Of a DNA stretch of 40,103 nucleotides, positions 24,501-31,904 are shown one piece after another. Position 1 is the first letter of the stretch, and each line of letters opens with the position of its first letter. A model generated the notes under the pieces. That model searched no databases, was not told where the DNA came from, and saw nothing but the letters and a program-made list of their open reading frames with translations. Both the position numbers and the translations under genes were made by a program. Location of the stretch: positions 1 through 40,103 of the forward strand of contig CAZBWV010000034.1 in the NCBI GenBank assembly GCA_964495805.1, given 5' to 3'. Source of the DNA: JALXCH01 sp964495805 (GTDB taxonomy: Bacteria > Calditrichota > Calditrichia > RBG-13-44-9).

Positions 24501-24589
24501 GGGCAGAGAAGCTGAATGCGACCGTGCATCTGAAAACCGCTCCCGGACAGGGTACAAAGTGGACGCTGAACATGCCTTTGAAAAGTTAG
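21515..24589 (+). CDS. Two-component regulator propeller (reg_prop/Y_Y_Y) histidine kinase
   Basis: The 1024-residue protein begins with a hydrophobic segment (PIVVWGILVLWFTG) that should export the next ~700 residues. Those contain about fourteen reg_prop repeats, many of the form NLWVGT..GGLNR, which build two seven-bladed propellers. A Y_Y_Y domain (about 690-760, FRFAALDF...YRYRLEGLEEEWVYAG) is followed by one transmembrane helix (WWFRMMVALLTVAALVGF). Inside the cell lie a HisKA_3 domain with the phosphorylated His in IAQDLHDDISGTM and an ATPase domain (EMVTNAVRHSG, EDDGCGFDAS, GNGLRNI). This kinase type pairs with NarL-like regulators, and one follows 30 bases downstream. Family members often sense glycans, but the ligand is unknown. 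A TTG frame from 21488 is less likely. Confidence 0.93.
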   Translation: MEIGKQDIFRLRPIVVWGILVLWFTGTAREAHFRFTHVTYRQGLSHSTVFSITQDAPGFMWFATEDGLNRFDGYRCTVYRHQPGDTASLSSTGVRRVYCDRWGNLWVITGKGELNRYLPESDGFRHYFTGVVPRINVTGLTEDARGNLWLGTKDGRLYRYLPEADRFEPHAWPLHQRADTDKTTLWSLYCDSQGTFWLGTWNGLFFWNGREGLVRIDSLPGRLILDMVPDDSGRLWIATTDGGLAVVEMQTRQVRPVPDVSGRGKLSSNRTSALLRDSRNNLWVGTIDRGVCLFPPGEQVALRLRHNPNRPHSLSQGAVFCIYQDNRGGIWIGTYGGGVNYYSPYTGGFSVYSREPDTPGSLSHNMVVSLLEDRDGTLWVGTDGGGLNRRLPGSGRFEQMARFSGTLSSNSVTALYQTRDGIIYVGTDPGANAPVGAVFVYNRATDTFQPFAPLRLRLGGITSFLEDSSGNLWIGTSAEGLYCYQPKTGELHHYRHSKGDSTSLSGNSIFALYLDSQGVVWIGTHSRGLNRFHPESGTFTCLQHSPADSHSIGSNTIWCIQEDRKGRLWVGTQGGGLNRYHRETGEFERFTREAGLPSNIVYGILPDSAGNLWLSTSRGLACFQPEDHSVRTFGVADGLPNMEFNQGAYYRGRNGVLYFGGTGGVTYFQPATLRTNRIPPPVVITDFLVHGQPFHLPQSLLTTGRIVLNYRQNFFTFRFAALDFTAPEKNCYRYRLEGLEEEWVYAGNRHRASYTSVPPGKYVFRVMGTNNDGVWSTREASLMLVITPPFWQTWWFRMMVALLTVAALVGFHQYRVQRLLEVERTRLRIAQDLHDDISGTMSGLIFFSEALNRELKKPTAQVEKLLRLIRESATSVQEAMGDIIWAINPENDRWEIIFPRFRRFASDLCESRNIQYRIDLPERVNVREPTMEQRRHLWLIYKEMVTNAVRHSGCRQLRVDLQLRENTLELFVEDDGCGFDASRKSEGNGLRNIFARAEKLNATVHLKTAPGQGTKWTLNMPLKS

Positions 24590-24619
24590 GGGAAAAATCA
24601 TAATTTCGGGGAAAAGGCG

Positions 24620-25300
24620 GTGACTTTAACCACACAATTTCCGGAAAAATACCTGGCAGTGGTCATTGTGGAAGACAATCGTTACGTACGCCAGGCCTGG
24701 GAGCTGGTACTGGAAGCGGAAGAGGACTTCATCGTGCTGGGTTCCTACCCGAGTTGCGAGGCAGCGTTTGCCCGCGAAGAGATCGCCCGGGCGGACCTGG
24801 TGCTTATGGACATCGGATTGCCGGGGATGAGCGGCATTGAGGGGGTGCGTTATCTGAAAGAGCACTACCCGCATCAAACTGTGGTAATGTGTACCGTTCA
24901 CGACGATGATGAGAAGATTTTTGATGCGTTGTGTGCCGGTGCGGTGGGCTATTTGCTGAAGAACACGCCTCCGGAAAAACTGGTGGATGCCCTGCGCGAA
25001 GCCTCCCGGGGCGGTTCTCCCATGACTCCCTCCGTGGCACGCAAAGTGATCGCTTCCTTTCAGCAAAAACCGGTTACCACACCCACCGGAGAGGAAATTA
25101 AACTGACCGAGCGGGAACGGCAAATTCTGGAACGAATGGCGCAGGGGAAAACCTACAACGCCATTGCCCGGGAGCTTAGCCTGTCCATGGACGGGGTGAC
25201 TTATCACATCCGCCATATTTACCAGAAACTTCAGGTGCACACGCGAGCTCAGGCAGTTGCCCGCGGCTTGCAACAACGCCTGATTCGTCCGCCCCGGTAG
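24620..25300 (+). CDS. NarL/LuxR-type response regulator
   Basis: The 226-residue product has a receiver domain (VVIVEDNRYVRQAW, then LVLMDIGLPGMSGIEG with the phosphorylated Asp at about 60, and KNTPPEKL with the conserved Lys) and a LuxR-type helix-turn-helix (LTERERQILERMAQGKTYNAIARELSLSMDGVTYHIRHIYQKL). It is the expected partner of the preceding HisKA_3-type kinase. The start is GTG at 24620, with AAGG upstream. The C terminus is complete. It probably activates transcription of nearby envelope genes, but no target site is proven. Confidence 0.93.
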   Translation: MTLTTQFPEKYLAVVIVEDNRYVRQAWELVLEAEEDFIVLGSYPSCEAAFAREEIARADLVLMDIGLPGMSGIEGVRYLKEHYPHQTVVMCTVHDDDEKIFDALCAGAVGYLLKNTPPEKLVDALREASRGGSPMTPSVARKVIASFQQKPVTTPTGEEIKLTERERQILERMAQGKTYNAIARELSLSMDGVTYHIRHIYQKLQVHTRAQAVARGLQQRLIRPPR

Positions 25301-25305
25301 CCTTT

Positions 25306-25329
25306 TTCCCGACCCGTCGGAACCTTTTT
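25306..25329 (+). terminator. Weak intrinsic terminator after the NarL-type regulator
   Basis: TTCCCGA (25306-25312) and TCGGAA (25317-25322) form a six-pair stem with one bulged base. After two bases comes a five-base T-run (25325-25329). It would separate the sensor/regulator pair from the downstream barrel protein. The stem is short, so strength is doubtful. Confidence 0.4.
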
Positions 25330-25342
25330 CCGGCAGCGGAAT

Positions 25343-25355
25343 ATTCAATTTGAAT
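25343..25355. repeat. Palindrome upstream of the protease/barrel gene
   Basis: ATTCAA-T-TTGAAT is a perfect 13-base palindrome, 56 bases before the start codon of the large envelope protein gene and downstream of the weak terminator. It resembles the TTCAAATT/AATTTGAA pair at 5035-5061. Confidence 0.3.
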
Positions 25356-25410
25356 TGCTTTGCGGTTTGAATGGCGTTGTGCGGTTGGATGTAAAAAACA
25401 GGAACGAATC

Positions 25411-28400
25411 ATGAAGCGGAAAGGTTGTTCCGGATTTTTCGTTTTCCTTGCAATTCTTTTATTCCTGCCCTTAACCGTTTCCCTTTTGCAGGCACAGTAC
25501 TTTGGCCGCAACAAAGTGCAGTACGAGCAATTTCGGTTTCGGGTGATGCACGCCGACCATTTTGACCTATATTTTTATCCCCGGGAAGAGCAGGCGACCC
25601 GTGATGCCGCGCGCATGGCAGAGCGATGGTATTTTCGCCACTCCCGGGATATGAATCACCAGTTTGCCACGCGAAAACCCATTATCTTTTACGCCGATCA
25701 GCCGGACTTTCAGCAAACCACCGCCATCCCGGGCATGTTGAGTGAAGGAACCGGCGGTGTGACCGAACCGCTGAAAGATCGAGTGGTACTTCCCTTTACC
25801 GGCTGGTATCGGGAGAACGACCATGTGCTGGGGCATGAGCTGGTGCACGCGTTTCAGTTCGACATCATGGGCAAAGGTGGTTCCGGGCTGAACACCATGC
25901 AGCGCCTGCCTCTGTGGATGGTGGAAGGAATGGCCGAGTACTATTCCCTGGGTTCAGTGGACCCCCATACCGCCATGTGGATACGGGATGCCATGTTGTA
26001 CAACGATTTACCCACCGTACGGGATTTAACCACGCAAACCCGTTACTTCCCTTACCGTTATGGCCATGCACTGTACGCTTTTATCGATGGTGTTTGGGGC
26101 AATCGGGCGGTGATGCGGATTTTCCGTGCTGCGGCTAAAATCGGTCCGGAAGCTGCCATCGACACTGTGCTGGGGATCAGCAGCGATTCGCTTTCCGTTC
26201 TGTGGCATCGCGCCATTCGCAAAACCTACCAGCCGCTGGTGGAGGGCCGTACACCACCCGCGCAGGCGGGAGAACGCATCCTGGCGCGGGATAAACATGC
26301 CGGTCACATGAATCTGGGACCTGTGCTCAGTCCGGACGGAAATTACGTGGCTTTTCTGTCGGAAAAAGACATTTTTGGCATCGACCTGTTTATTGCCGAT
26401 GCCCACACCGGTAAAACCATTCGCAAGCTCAGCAGCATGGAACGAAACTTTCATTTCGATGCCCTGAGCTTTGTAAATTCCAGTGGTAGCTGGTCGCCGG
26501 ACGGTAAGCTATTTGCTATGGTGGTGTTTGCCCGGGGAAACCAGGAGCTGGCTATTTTTGATACCCGGAGCGGGAAGATTCGTCGGCAGATTGGTTTTCC
26601 CCGCGTGGGAGCCATTTCCTGTCCTGCCTGGTCGCCGGACGGGCGCTACCTGGCCTTCTCCGGAATGTGGGGCGGGTTCAGCGATCTGTATCTGTACGAC
26701 TTCCGCCAGGACACACTATGGCAACTCACCGATGACTGGTACGCTCAGCTTCAACCGGCCTGGTCGCCGGACGGACGTTACCTGGCTTTTGTCACCGATG
26801 CCAATCCCCTCTCCGACCGGAACCAGCTTACTCACGGTCCGCTGCAAATTGCCCTGATGGATATGGAAACCGGGGAAATTACCCATCTGGATTTGTTCCA
26901 CCGGGGCAAGCACATCAATCCCCAGTTTTCGCCGGACGGGCGTTCTCTCTACTTCATCTCAGACCAGGACGGTTTTAGCGACCTGTACCGCCTGGACATG
27001 CAGGAAAACCGGTTGTACCGTGTCACCCGGCTGGCCACCGGAGTAAGCGGCCTGACTACCTATTCCCCCGCGCTTACCGTTGCACGCCAAAGCGGGAGGG
27101 TGATGTTTTCCGTGTTTGAACACGGGGATTACAATGTGTATGCCCTGGAGCCGGATGAGGCAATGGGAACCCCCTGCCGGGAACAGACCAGTCTGGCTAC
27201 TTATGGTGGGTTCTTACCGCCCGTTCTGTGGCACCGGGACCGACAGGTGGATTCCCTGCTGCACGATCCGGCCTCCGGTCTTCCCCTTTCCTCCGACTAT
27301 CAGGTGTCCCCCTACCGCCCGCGCTTTCAGCTGGACTACATCGGCGGACAGGCTAATATCGGTATTTCCACCAATCGCTACCAGAATATTGTGGGCGGCG
27401 GAATCTCCCTGCTGTTCAGCGATATGCTCAGCCAGCACGTTATTTCCGGTTCCTTTCTGGTAAATGGTCAGCTGGAAAACCTGGGCGGAAACCTTCTGTA
27501 CGAAAACCTGACTCACCGCTGGAATTGGGGCGTCAACGTGAGCCATGTGCCGTACATTTCCACCTCACAGCAAGTGGGAACCGTACCGGTCCAGGTTAAT
27601 GGTACCCTGTACCAGGGAACCGCCATTGTAACCCTGAAGGACAACGTGTTTTATGACCAGGGACAGTTTTTACTGTACTATCCGCTGAATACCATGAATC
27701 GGTGGGAGCTGGGTAGCGGCATGACTTACATCTGGTACGACCGGAAGCTGATTACCCGGGTACTGGTGGGCGATTACGAGGTCTATCATAAAGAGGAAAA
27801 ATTACCTGCTTCCGAACCGGTGACCCTTTTCCATACCTATCTGGCATTTGTAGGTGACAATTCTTACTTTGGATTCACCTCTCCCACCCGCGGTACCCGT
27901 TATCGGTTCGAGATTCAGCCGTATTTTGGCGACCTGCAGTACCAGTCTGTGCTGGTTGATTTTCGCCACTATGCCTTTCATCGACCGTTTACGCTGGCTT
28001 TCCGTTTTCTTCATTATGGCTGGTACGGTCGGGATGCCGAAAGCCCGTTCCTGTCGCCCCTGTTTCTGGGCACGGAAGATTTCATTCGCGGTTACCGATA
28101 CGATTCGTTTACCGCCCGGGAGTGTGCTATCGGAGCGCAGAACCCGGATCAGTGTCCGGTGTACGATCGCCTGGTGGGCAGTAAAATTGCTCTGCTGAAC
28201 CTGGAATACCGAGTCCCGCTGTTGGGGAACGAAAACTTCGGGTTGGTGAATTTCCCCTACCTTCCCACGGAGTTATTTCTTTTCTTCGATGGAGGAACCG
28301 CCTGGACGGGTTCGCAAAAGCCGGTGCTAAAGTGGAGCACCGATTCTCTGGAACGTATTCCCGTTTTCAGTTTGGGGGCTGGCGTGCGGGTCAATTTTAT

Positions 28401-28494
28401 GGGGTACATGATTGTGGAAGGTTATGTGGCGCATCCCTTCCAGCGCCCGCAAAAGGATTGGGTAACTGGCATTTACATTTCGCCGGGATGGTAG
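25411..28494 (+). CDS. Fusion of a MA-type metallopeptidase, a TolB-like propeller and an outer-membrane barrel
   Basis: The 1027 residues start with a signal peptide (KGCSGFFVFLAILLFLPLTVSLLQA, cleaved before QYFG). A zinc peptidase region follows with GHELVHAFQF (HExxH) and, 40-50 residues on, WMVEGMAEYYS. A PD40-type beta-propeller with at least four WSPDG or FSPDG repeats spans about 300-560. From about 640 onward there are repeated alternating strands ending in an Omp85/BamA-like barrel (GTEDFIRGYRYD, LLNLEYRVPLL, FLFFDGGTAWTG, GAGVRVNFMGYMIVEGYVAHPF). The protein probably spans the outer membrane with a surface or periplasmic enzymatic head. The ATG at 25411 has AGGAA eight bases upstream. 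It follows the propeller kinase and its regulator. Confidence 0.85.
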   Translation: MKRKGCSGFFVFLAILLFLPLTVSLLQAQYFGRNKVQYEQFRFRVMHADHFDLYFYPREEQATRDAARMAERWYFRHSRDMNHQFATRKPIIFYADQPDFQQTTAIPGMLSEGTGGVTEPLKDRVVLPFTGWYRENDHVLGHELVHAFQFDIMGKGGSGLNTMQRLPLWMVEGMAEYYSLGSVDPHTAMWIRDAMLYNDLPTVRDLTTQTRYFPYRYGHALYAFIDGVWGNRAVMRIFRAAAKIGPEAAIDTVLGISSDSLSVLWHRAIRKTYQPLVEGRTPPAQAGERILARDKHAGHMNLGPVLSPDGNYVAFLSEKDIFGIDLFIADAHTGKTIRKLSSMERNFHFDALSFVNSSGSWSPDGKLFAMVVFARGNQELAIFDTRSGKIRRQIGFPRVGAISCPAWSPDGRYLAFSGMWGGFSDLYLYDFRQDTLWQLTDDWYAQLQPAWSPDGRYLAFVTDANPLSDRNQLTHGPLQIALMDMETGEITHLDLFHRGKHINPQFSPDGRSLYFISDQDGFSDLYRLDMQENRLYRVTRLATGVSGLTTYSPALTVARQSGRVMFSVFEHGDYNVYALEPDEAMGTPCREQTSLATYGGFLPPVLWHRDRQVDSLLHDPASGLPLSSDYQVSPYRPRFQLDYIGGQANIGISTNRYQNIVGGGISLLFSDMLSQHVISGSFLVNGQLENLGGNLLYENLTHRWNWGVNVSHVPYISTSQQVGTVPVQVNGTLYQGTAIVTLKDNVFYDQGQFLLYYPLNTMNRWELGSGMTYIWYDRKLITRVLVGDYEVYHKEEKLPASEPVTLFHTYLAFVGDNSYFGFTSPTRGTRYRFEIQPYFGDLQYQSVLVDFRHYAFHRPFTLAFRFLHYGWYGRDAESPFLSPLFLGTEDFIRGYRYDSFTARECAIGAQNPDQCPVYDRLVGSKIALLNLEYRVPLLGNENFGLVNFPYLPTELFLFFDGGTAWTGSQKPVLKWSTDSLERIPVFSLGAGVRVNFMGYMIVEGYVAHPFQRPQKDWVTGIYISPGW

Positions 28495-28566
28495 TGCGTC
28501 GGTTCCGGAGTGGCAACTTACCGTTCCGGGTTTGAGAGAAACAGCGGAGAGGTCGGAGAGAATCGG

Positions 28567-28594
28567 TTATTTTCCGGGGATGATCGGAAAATAA
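28567..28594. repeat. Ten-base perfect inverted repeat upstream of the PhoB-type regulator
   Basis: TTATTTTCCG (28567-28576) is mirrored by CGGAAAATAA (28585-28594) around an eight-base loop, in the 240-base spacer between the barrel gene and the response regulator. No T-run follows, so it is not a typical terminator. A smaller palindrome CAAATT-TT-AATTTG lies at 28626-28639, and GGCATATC occurs twice nearby. I see no good promoter. Confidence 0.4.
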
Positions 28595-28734
28595 ACGGAA
28601 GGCATATCATTCAACAGTCGGCATTCAAATTTTAATTTGCTTAGAACCGGGAATGATGGACGGCATATCTGACTTTTTTATCGCTCTGGGATGGATTTGT
28701 TCATTATATTCTTGCATAACAGAAAACCGGACGA

Positions 28735-29466
28735 ATGATGGAAACAGCCCGCACCCCACACGCTACCATTTTGATCATTGAGGATGAAGAGACCATTGTA
28801 GAATTTCTGCGTACAGGGCTTCGTTACGAGGGTTACCAGGTAGAGGTGGCGGGCACCGGGCAGGAAGGGTTGCGCAAAGCCCGACCGGAGAAGGTGGATC
28901 TGGTGATTCTGGACCTGATGTTACCGGACCGGGACGGGTTTGAAGTGTGCCGGGTGCTGCGGGAGGGCGGTTTCGACCGACCCATCATCATGCTTACTGC
29001 CCGAAAGGAGATTTCCGATAAAGTAAAAGGCATGGACCTGGGAGCGGACGATTACATCACCAAGCCGTTTAGTTTCGACGAACTCCTGGCGCGCATCCGT
29101 GTTCAGCTCCGCCGAATGGGGCATGCTTCTGAGCAAAACAAGCTACGTGCCGGCGATATCGTCATGGACCTGGATACACGCACGGTTACCCGTGCGGGGA
29201 AGGAGGTGGAACTTACCCCCACAGAGTTTGCCCTGCTGGAACTGTTCCTGCGACATCCCCAGCGGGTATTTACCCGGGAAACGTTGTTGAATCTGGTGTG
29301 GGGATACAATTTTGTTGGGGAGACCAATGTTGTGGATGTGCACGTGAGTCACCTGCGGGAGAAATTAAACGATCGTCCCGCCCGGTTAATTCGAACCCAT
29401 TACGGAGTGGGATATTCATTTCATCCCCGTGCCGGGGGGTCGGAGGTGGGAGGTCCGGGGGCATGA
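28735..29466 (+). CDS. PhoB/OmpR-type response regulator
   Basis: The 243-residue protein has a receiver (ILIIEDEETIVEFL, then LVILDLMLPDRDGFEV with the phosphorylated Asp, ITKPFSFDELLAR with the conserved Lys) and a winged-helix output domain (VELTPTEFALLELFLRHPQRVFTRETLLNLVWGY, then VVDVHVSHLREKL...IRTHYGVGYSF). It acts with the kinase encoded directly downstream, whose start overlaps its stop (ATGA). A direct repeat with an 11-base period in front of the next operon fits the dimer spacing of this family. The ATG at 28735 is followed immediately by another at 28738, so the exact start is uncertain by one codon. Confidence 0.94.
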   Translation: MMETARTPHATILIIEDEETIVEFLRTGLRYEGYQVEVAGTGQEGLRKARPEKVDLVILDLMLPDRDGFEVCRVLREGGFDRPIIMLTARKEISDKVKGMDLGADDYITKPFSFDELLARIRVQLRRMGHASEQNKLRAGDIVMDLDTRTVTRAGKEVELTPTEFALLELFLRHPQRVFTRETLLNLVWGYNFVGETNVVDVHVSHLREKLNDRPARLIRTHYGVGYSFHPRAGGSEVGGPGA

Positions 29467-30869
29467 AACGCTGGCATCAGCTCCGTTTACGCACCCGCCT
29501 GATTTTGCTGTACTTAGGGCTACTCACCTTTTCGGTTACCATTATTGGCGGCTATTCCTACTGGAATGTGCGCAACCTGCTTGTCGGAAGTACAGCCAAC
29601 CACCTGCGTGCCCGGGCTAAACCAATCATCGAACGCTATCTTTTTCGGCAACCTCCGCCTTTGCTCAATACCGTGGCTCATAATCTGGCTTGCGACCTGA
29701 CCTCCCGCAACACCGCTGCGGTGATTTTAGACACCGCCGGAGCCCTTGTTGCTTCCGGAAAACGTTTGCCCGAGGAACCCGATGCACCACCCCCACGCCG
29801 GGAATTTCTCCGGCGTGCACTGGCCGGGGAAAACGAAGTGACCTACCAGGACACTCTCAACGGGGAACATGTTCTGGTCGTGCTTATTCCCCTGCGCATT
29901 GCTCCCGGCAGCCATACCATTCTGGGGGTTGCTCAAATAAGCACTTCCCTGCAGCCCATCCGCGAAATTCTGGTTAACCATGGGATGATGTTGCTGTTGG
30001 TGGTTCTCATTGTGCTGTTAGTGGGCGGGGAGTTAGGGTTTACCCTGATTTCCTCCAATTTCCGTTATTTGAAACAGATGGCGCACACCTGCCAGCAGAT
30101 TGCCCGCGGTGAGCTTTCCCGACGGGTGGAGTACCCCAATTCCGGAGATGAGATTGGTGTGCTGGCAGAGGCGTTTAATCACATGGTGGACCGGCTGGAG
30201 AAGCTGGTCGCCACTCAGAAGCGTTTTGTGGCCAATGCTGCCCACGAATTGCGCACTCCGCTTACCGTTCTGCGCGGCTCACTGGAAGTGCTCATGCGCG
30301 GTTCCCAGGACGATCCCAACGCGGTGGCGCGCCTCACCCGCGGTATGTACCAGCAGGTGCAAAAACTGATTCAGCTTTGCGAACAGCTCCTGGGTCTGTC
30401 GCGCCTGGAAAGCTCACGCAACATTCAAAAACAACCGGTGGAACTGGAACTTTTCTTTCGAGAATTCCTTCAGCAGACCCGTACGCTGGTGCAGCGACAT
30501 CCGTTCCGTTTTTTAGCTGGTCCCGCTTTAATCCTGCCTGCTGACCCGGACATGCTTAACCGTATTCTGCTAAATTTATTGGACAATGCTCTGCGGCACA
30601 CCCCTGAGGGCGAAGAGATTGCCGTGGGCTGGAAGCTACACCAGAATTCGGTGGAGATTTTTCTCTCTGATCGGGGAGAAGGGATTCCCCCGGAAGAACT
30701 CCCCTACATTTTTGAGCCTTTCTATCAGGGGAAAAAACACCCTGCGGGCGGCACCGGCCTGGGACTGGCTCTGGTAAAGGCAATGGTGGAAGCCCATGGA
30801 GGTACCATTCGGGTCGAAAGTCAGCCCGGTAAAGGAACCACCTTTTCCGTAAACCTGCCGTTGAATTAA
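29463..30869 (+). CDS. Sensor histidine kinase, HAMP-HisKA-HATPase
   Basis: The 468-residue kinase partners the preceding regulator. Two transmembrane helices (LILLYLGLLTFSVTIIGGYSYW at about 12-33 and MMLLLVVLIVLLVGGELGFTLI at about 178-199) bracket an extracytoplasmic sensor of about 145 residues, with no recognised fold. A HAMP linker is followed by the HisKA box (RFVANAAHELRTPLTVLRGSLEVL) and an ATPase domain with NRILLNLLDNALRHTPEG, SDRGEGIP and GGTGLGLALVKAMVEAHGG. I start it at the ATG at 29463, overlapping the regulator stop; a longer frame beginning at 29298 lies inside the regulator gene. Confidence 0.94.
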   Translation: MKRWHQLRLRTRLILLYLGLLTFSVTIIGGYSYWNVRNLLVGSTANHLRARAKPIIERYLFRQPPPLLNTVAHNLACDLTSRNTAAVILDTAGALVASGKRLPEEPDAPPPRREFLRRALAGENEVTYQDTLNGEHVLVVLIPLRIAPGSHTILGVAQISTSLQPIREILVNHGMMLLLVVLIVLLVGGELGFTLISSNFRYLKQMAHTCQQIARGELSRRVEYPNSGDEIGVLAEAFNHMVDRLEKLVATQKRFVANAAHELRTPLTVLRGSLEVLMRGSQDDPNAVARLTRGMYQQVQKLIQLCEQLLGLSRLESSRNIQKQPVELELFFREFLQQTRTLVQRHPFRFLAGPALILPADPDMLNRILLNLLDNALRHTPEGEEIAVGWKLHQNSVEIFLSDRGEGIPPEELPYIFEPFYQGKKHPAGGTGLGLALVKAMVEAHGGTIRVESQPGKGTTFSVNLPLN

Positions 30870-30904
30870 CGGGACATATTACACCGGGACGTTCCCCGAA
30901 AATC

Positions 30905-30958
30905 TTAATCATTTCTTAATCTTTCCTTCAGGACATTTTCATCTTTTTCCGGTAAATT
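30905..30958 (+). promoter_or_regulatory. Direct-repeat activator box with promoter for the lipoprotein-permease operon
   Basis: TTAATC occurs at 30905-30910 and again at 30916-30921, exactly 11 bases apart, the spacing PhoB-type dimers use. Nine bases further AGGACA (30930-30935) and TAAATT (30953-30958) form a 17-base-spaced promoter whose -35 is weak, as expected for an activated promoter. The transcript would start near 30965. The box lies 36 bases after the stop codon of the kinase gene. Confidence 0.45.
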
Positions 30959-30984
30959 CGGAGCAGGTTATGAAAGGGGAAAAG

Positions 30985-31269
30985 ATGAAAATCGGTGCAA
31001 TCTGGATATGGGTGATGTTGGGGCTGGTGTTTTCCGGTTGCGGGCCGGCTGGTCCGCCTATTCCACCGGGAAGCGAATTTGTATTCCTGGGGCTTATCAT
31101 GTTTTTGTTCCTGGCACTGGCCATTTTTCTGATTCAGCAAAACGCCACCAACCGGCAACAGAGTAATTTCTTTCCCTTTACTCATACTTTAAACCAGATG
31201 AACGAACGATTGCATCAGCTGGAAGACCGGCTGAGAAAATTAGAAGAAAAAGTAAAGGACAGATCATGA
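30985..31269 (+). CDS. Small lipoprotein or membrane protein with C-terminal coiled coil
   Basis: The 94-residue product starts MKIGAIWIWVMLGLVFSGCGPAGPP. FSGC resembles a lipobox with the lipidated Cys at residue 19. After a short Pro-rich stretch comes a second hydrophobic helix (FVFLGLIMFLFLALAIFLI) and then a charged coiled coil (NQMNERLHQLEDRLRKLEEKVKDR). Two ATGs are possible, at 30970 and 30985. I prefer 30985 because GGGG precedes it by five bases and the predicted transcription start near 30965 would leave the first ATG without a ribosome site. The stop overlaps the next start. I recognise no family. Confidence 0.6.
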   Translation: MKIGAIWIWVMLGLVFSGCGPAGPPIPPGSEFVFLGLIMFLFLALAIFLIQQNATNRQQSNFFPFTHTLNQMNERLHQLEDRLRKLEEKVKDRS

Positions 31270-31904
31270 AACGTGTCAGGGTGTTCTTTTTAATCGGTTT
31301 GTTAATGAGTTTATTAATTTCTTTGTGCCCGGCGCAACTCACTCAGACCCCGCAGGTTCTTCCTGGGGTAGCTCCTTTGCCTGCAGCGCCTTTGCCTGCT
31401 CCCGCTCCACCGCCGCCACCAGCCCCGCCTGGTGTACCGGCAATTCCCGGTGTCCAATTTGTTCCGCTGGACACGATTTTGAGTCGTTCCGGGCAGGCTT
31501 TTGCCACCGCCAGAGCGGTTCTGGCGGCAGCCAGCGCTGGAAAGGTCTGGATGATGCGAGCACCCGCCGGTGAGGTGGAAGTAAAGGCGGCTCTCCTGTA
31601 CCAGAACAACGTGGTGGCCGTACTTCGCTTTCATCCGCTCACCGGTCAGCTTCTTCCCCGGGGGGTGAATCCCCGAGCCGTGGAGGTGCGGGTGAACACA
31701 GAAGCGGTAAAAAGACGCTTGCAGGTTCTGATTCCCCGGCTTACGCTGGTTCCCGCCGGAGAGTACCGGGAACCGGAATCCTGCTGGGTATTTCCCATTG
31801 CCTGGAACAACATGGCCGTTGCCGAATTAAAAGTCTTTTACGACGGGCAGCATGTGGTACAGGATTTCGGAGCAGCACAGGAAATGTCGTTTTATGGTCA
31901 GTAA
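31266..31904 (+). CDS. Exported protein with Pro/Ala-rich linker, function unknown
   Basis: The 212-residue product has a clear signal peptide (KRVRVFFLIGLLMSLLISLCPAQ), then a low-complexity Pro/Ala stretch (about 30-62, PAPAPPPPPAPPG) and a compact domain of about 145 residues with alternating hydrophobic strands (VEVKAALLYQNNVVAVLRFHP, AVEVRVNTEAVKRRLQVLIPR, CWVFPIAWNNMAVAELKVFYDG). The Pro-rich linker suggests it crosses the periplasm or peptidoglycan. It overlaps the lipoprotein gene by four bases and the permease gene by eleven, so the three are expected to be made together. No family recognised. Confidence 0.7.
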   Translation: MKRVRVFFLIGLLMSLLISLCPAQLTQTPQVLPGVAPLPAAPLPAPAPPPPPAPPGVPAIPGVQFVPLDTILSRSGQAFATARAVLAAASAGKVWMMRAPAGEVEVKAALLYQNNVVAVLRFHPLTGQLLPRGVNPRAVEVRVNTEAVKRRLQVLIPRLTLVPAGEYREPESCWVFPIAWNNMAVAELKVFYDGQHVVQDFGAAQEMSFYGQ

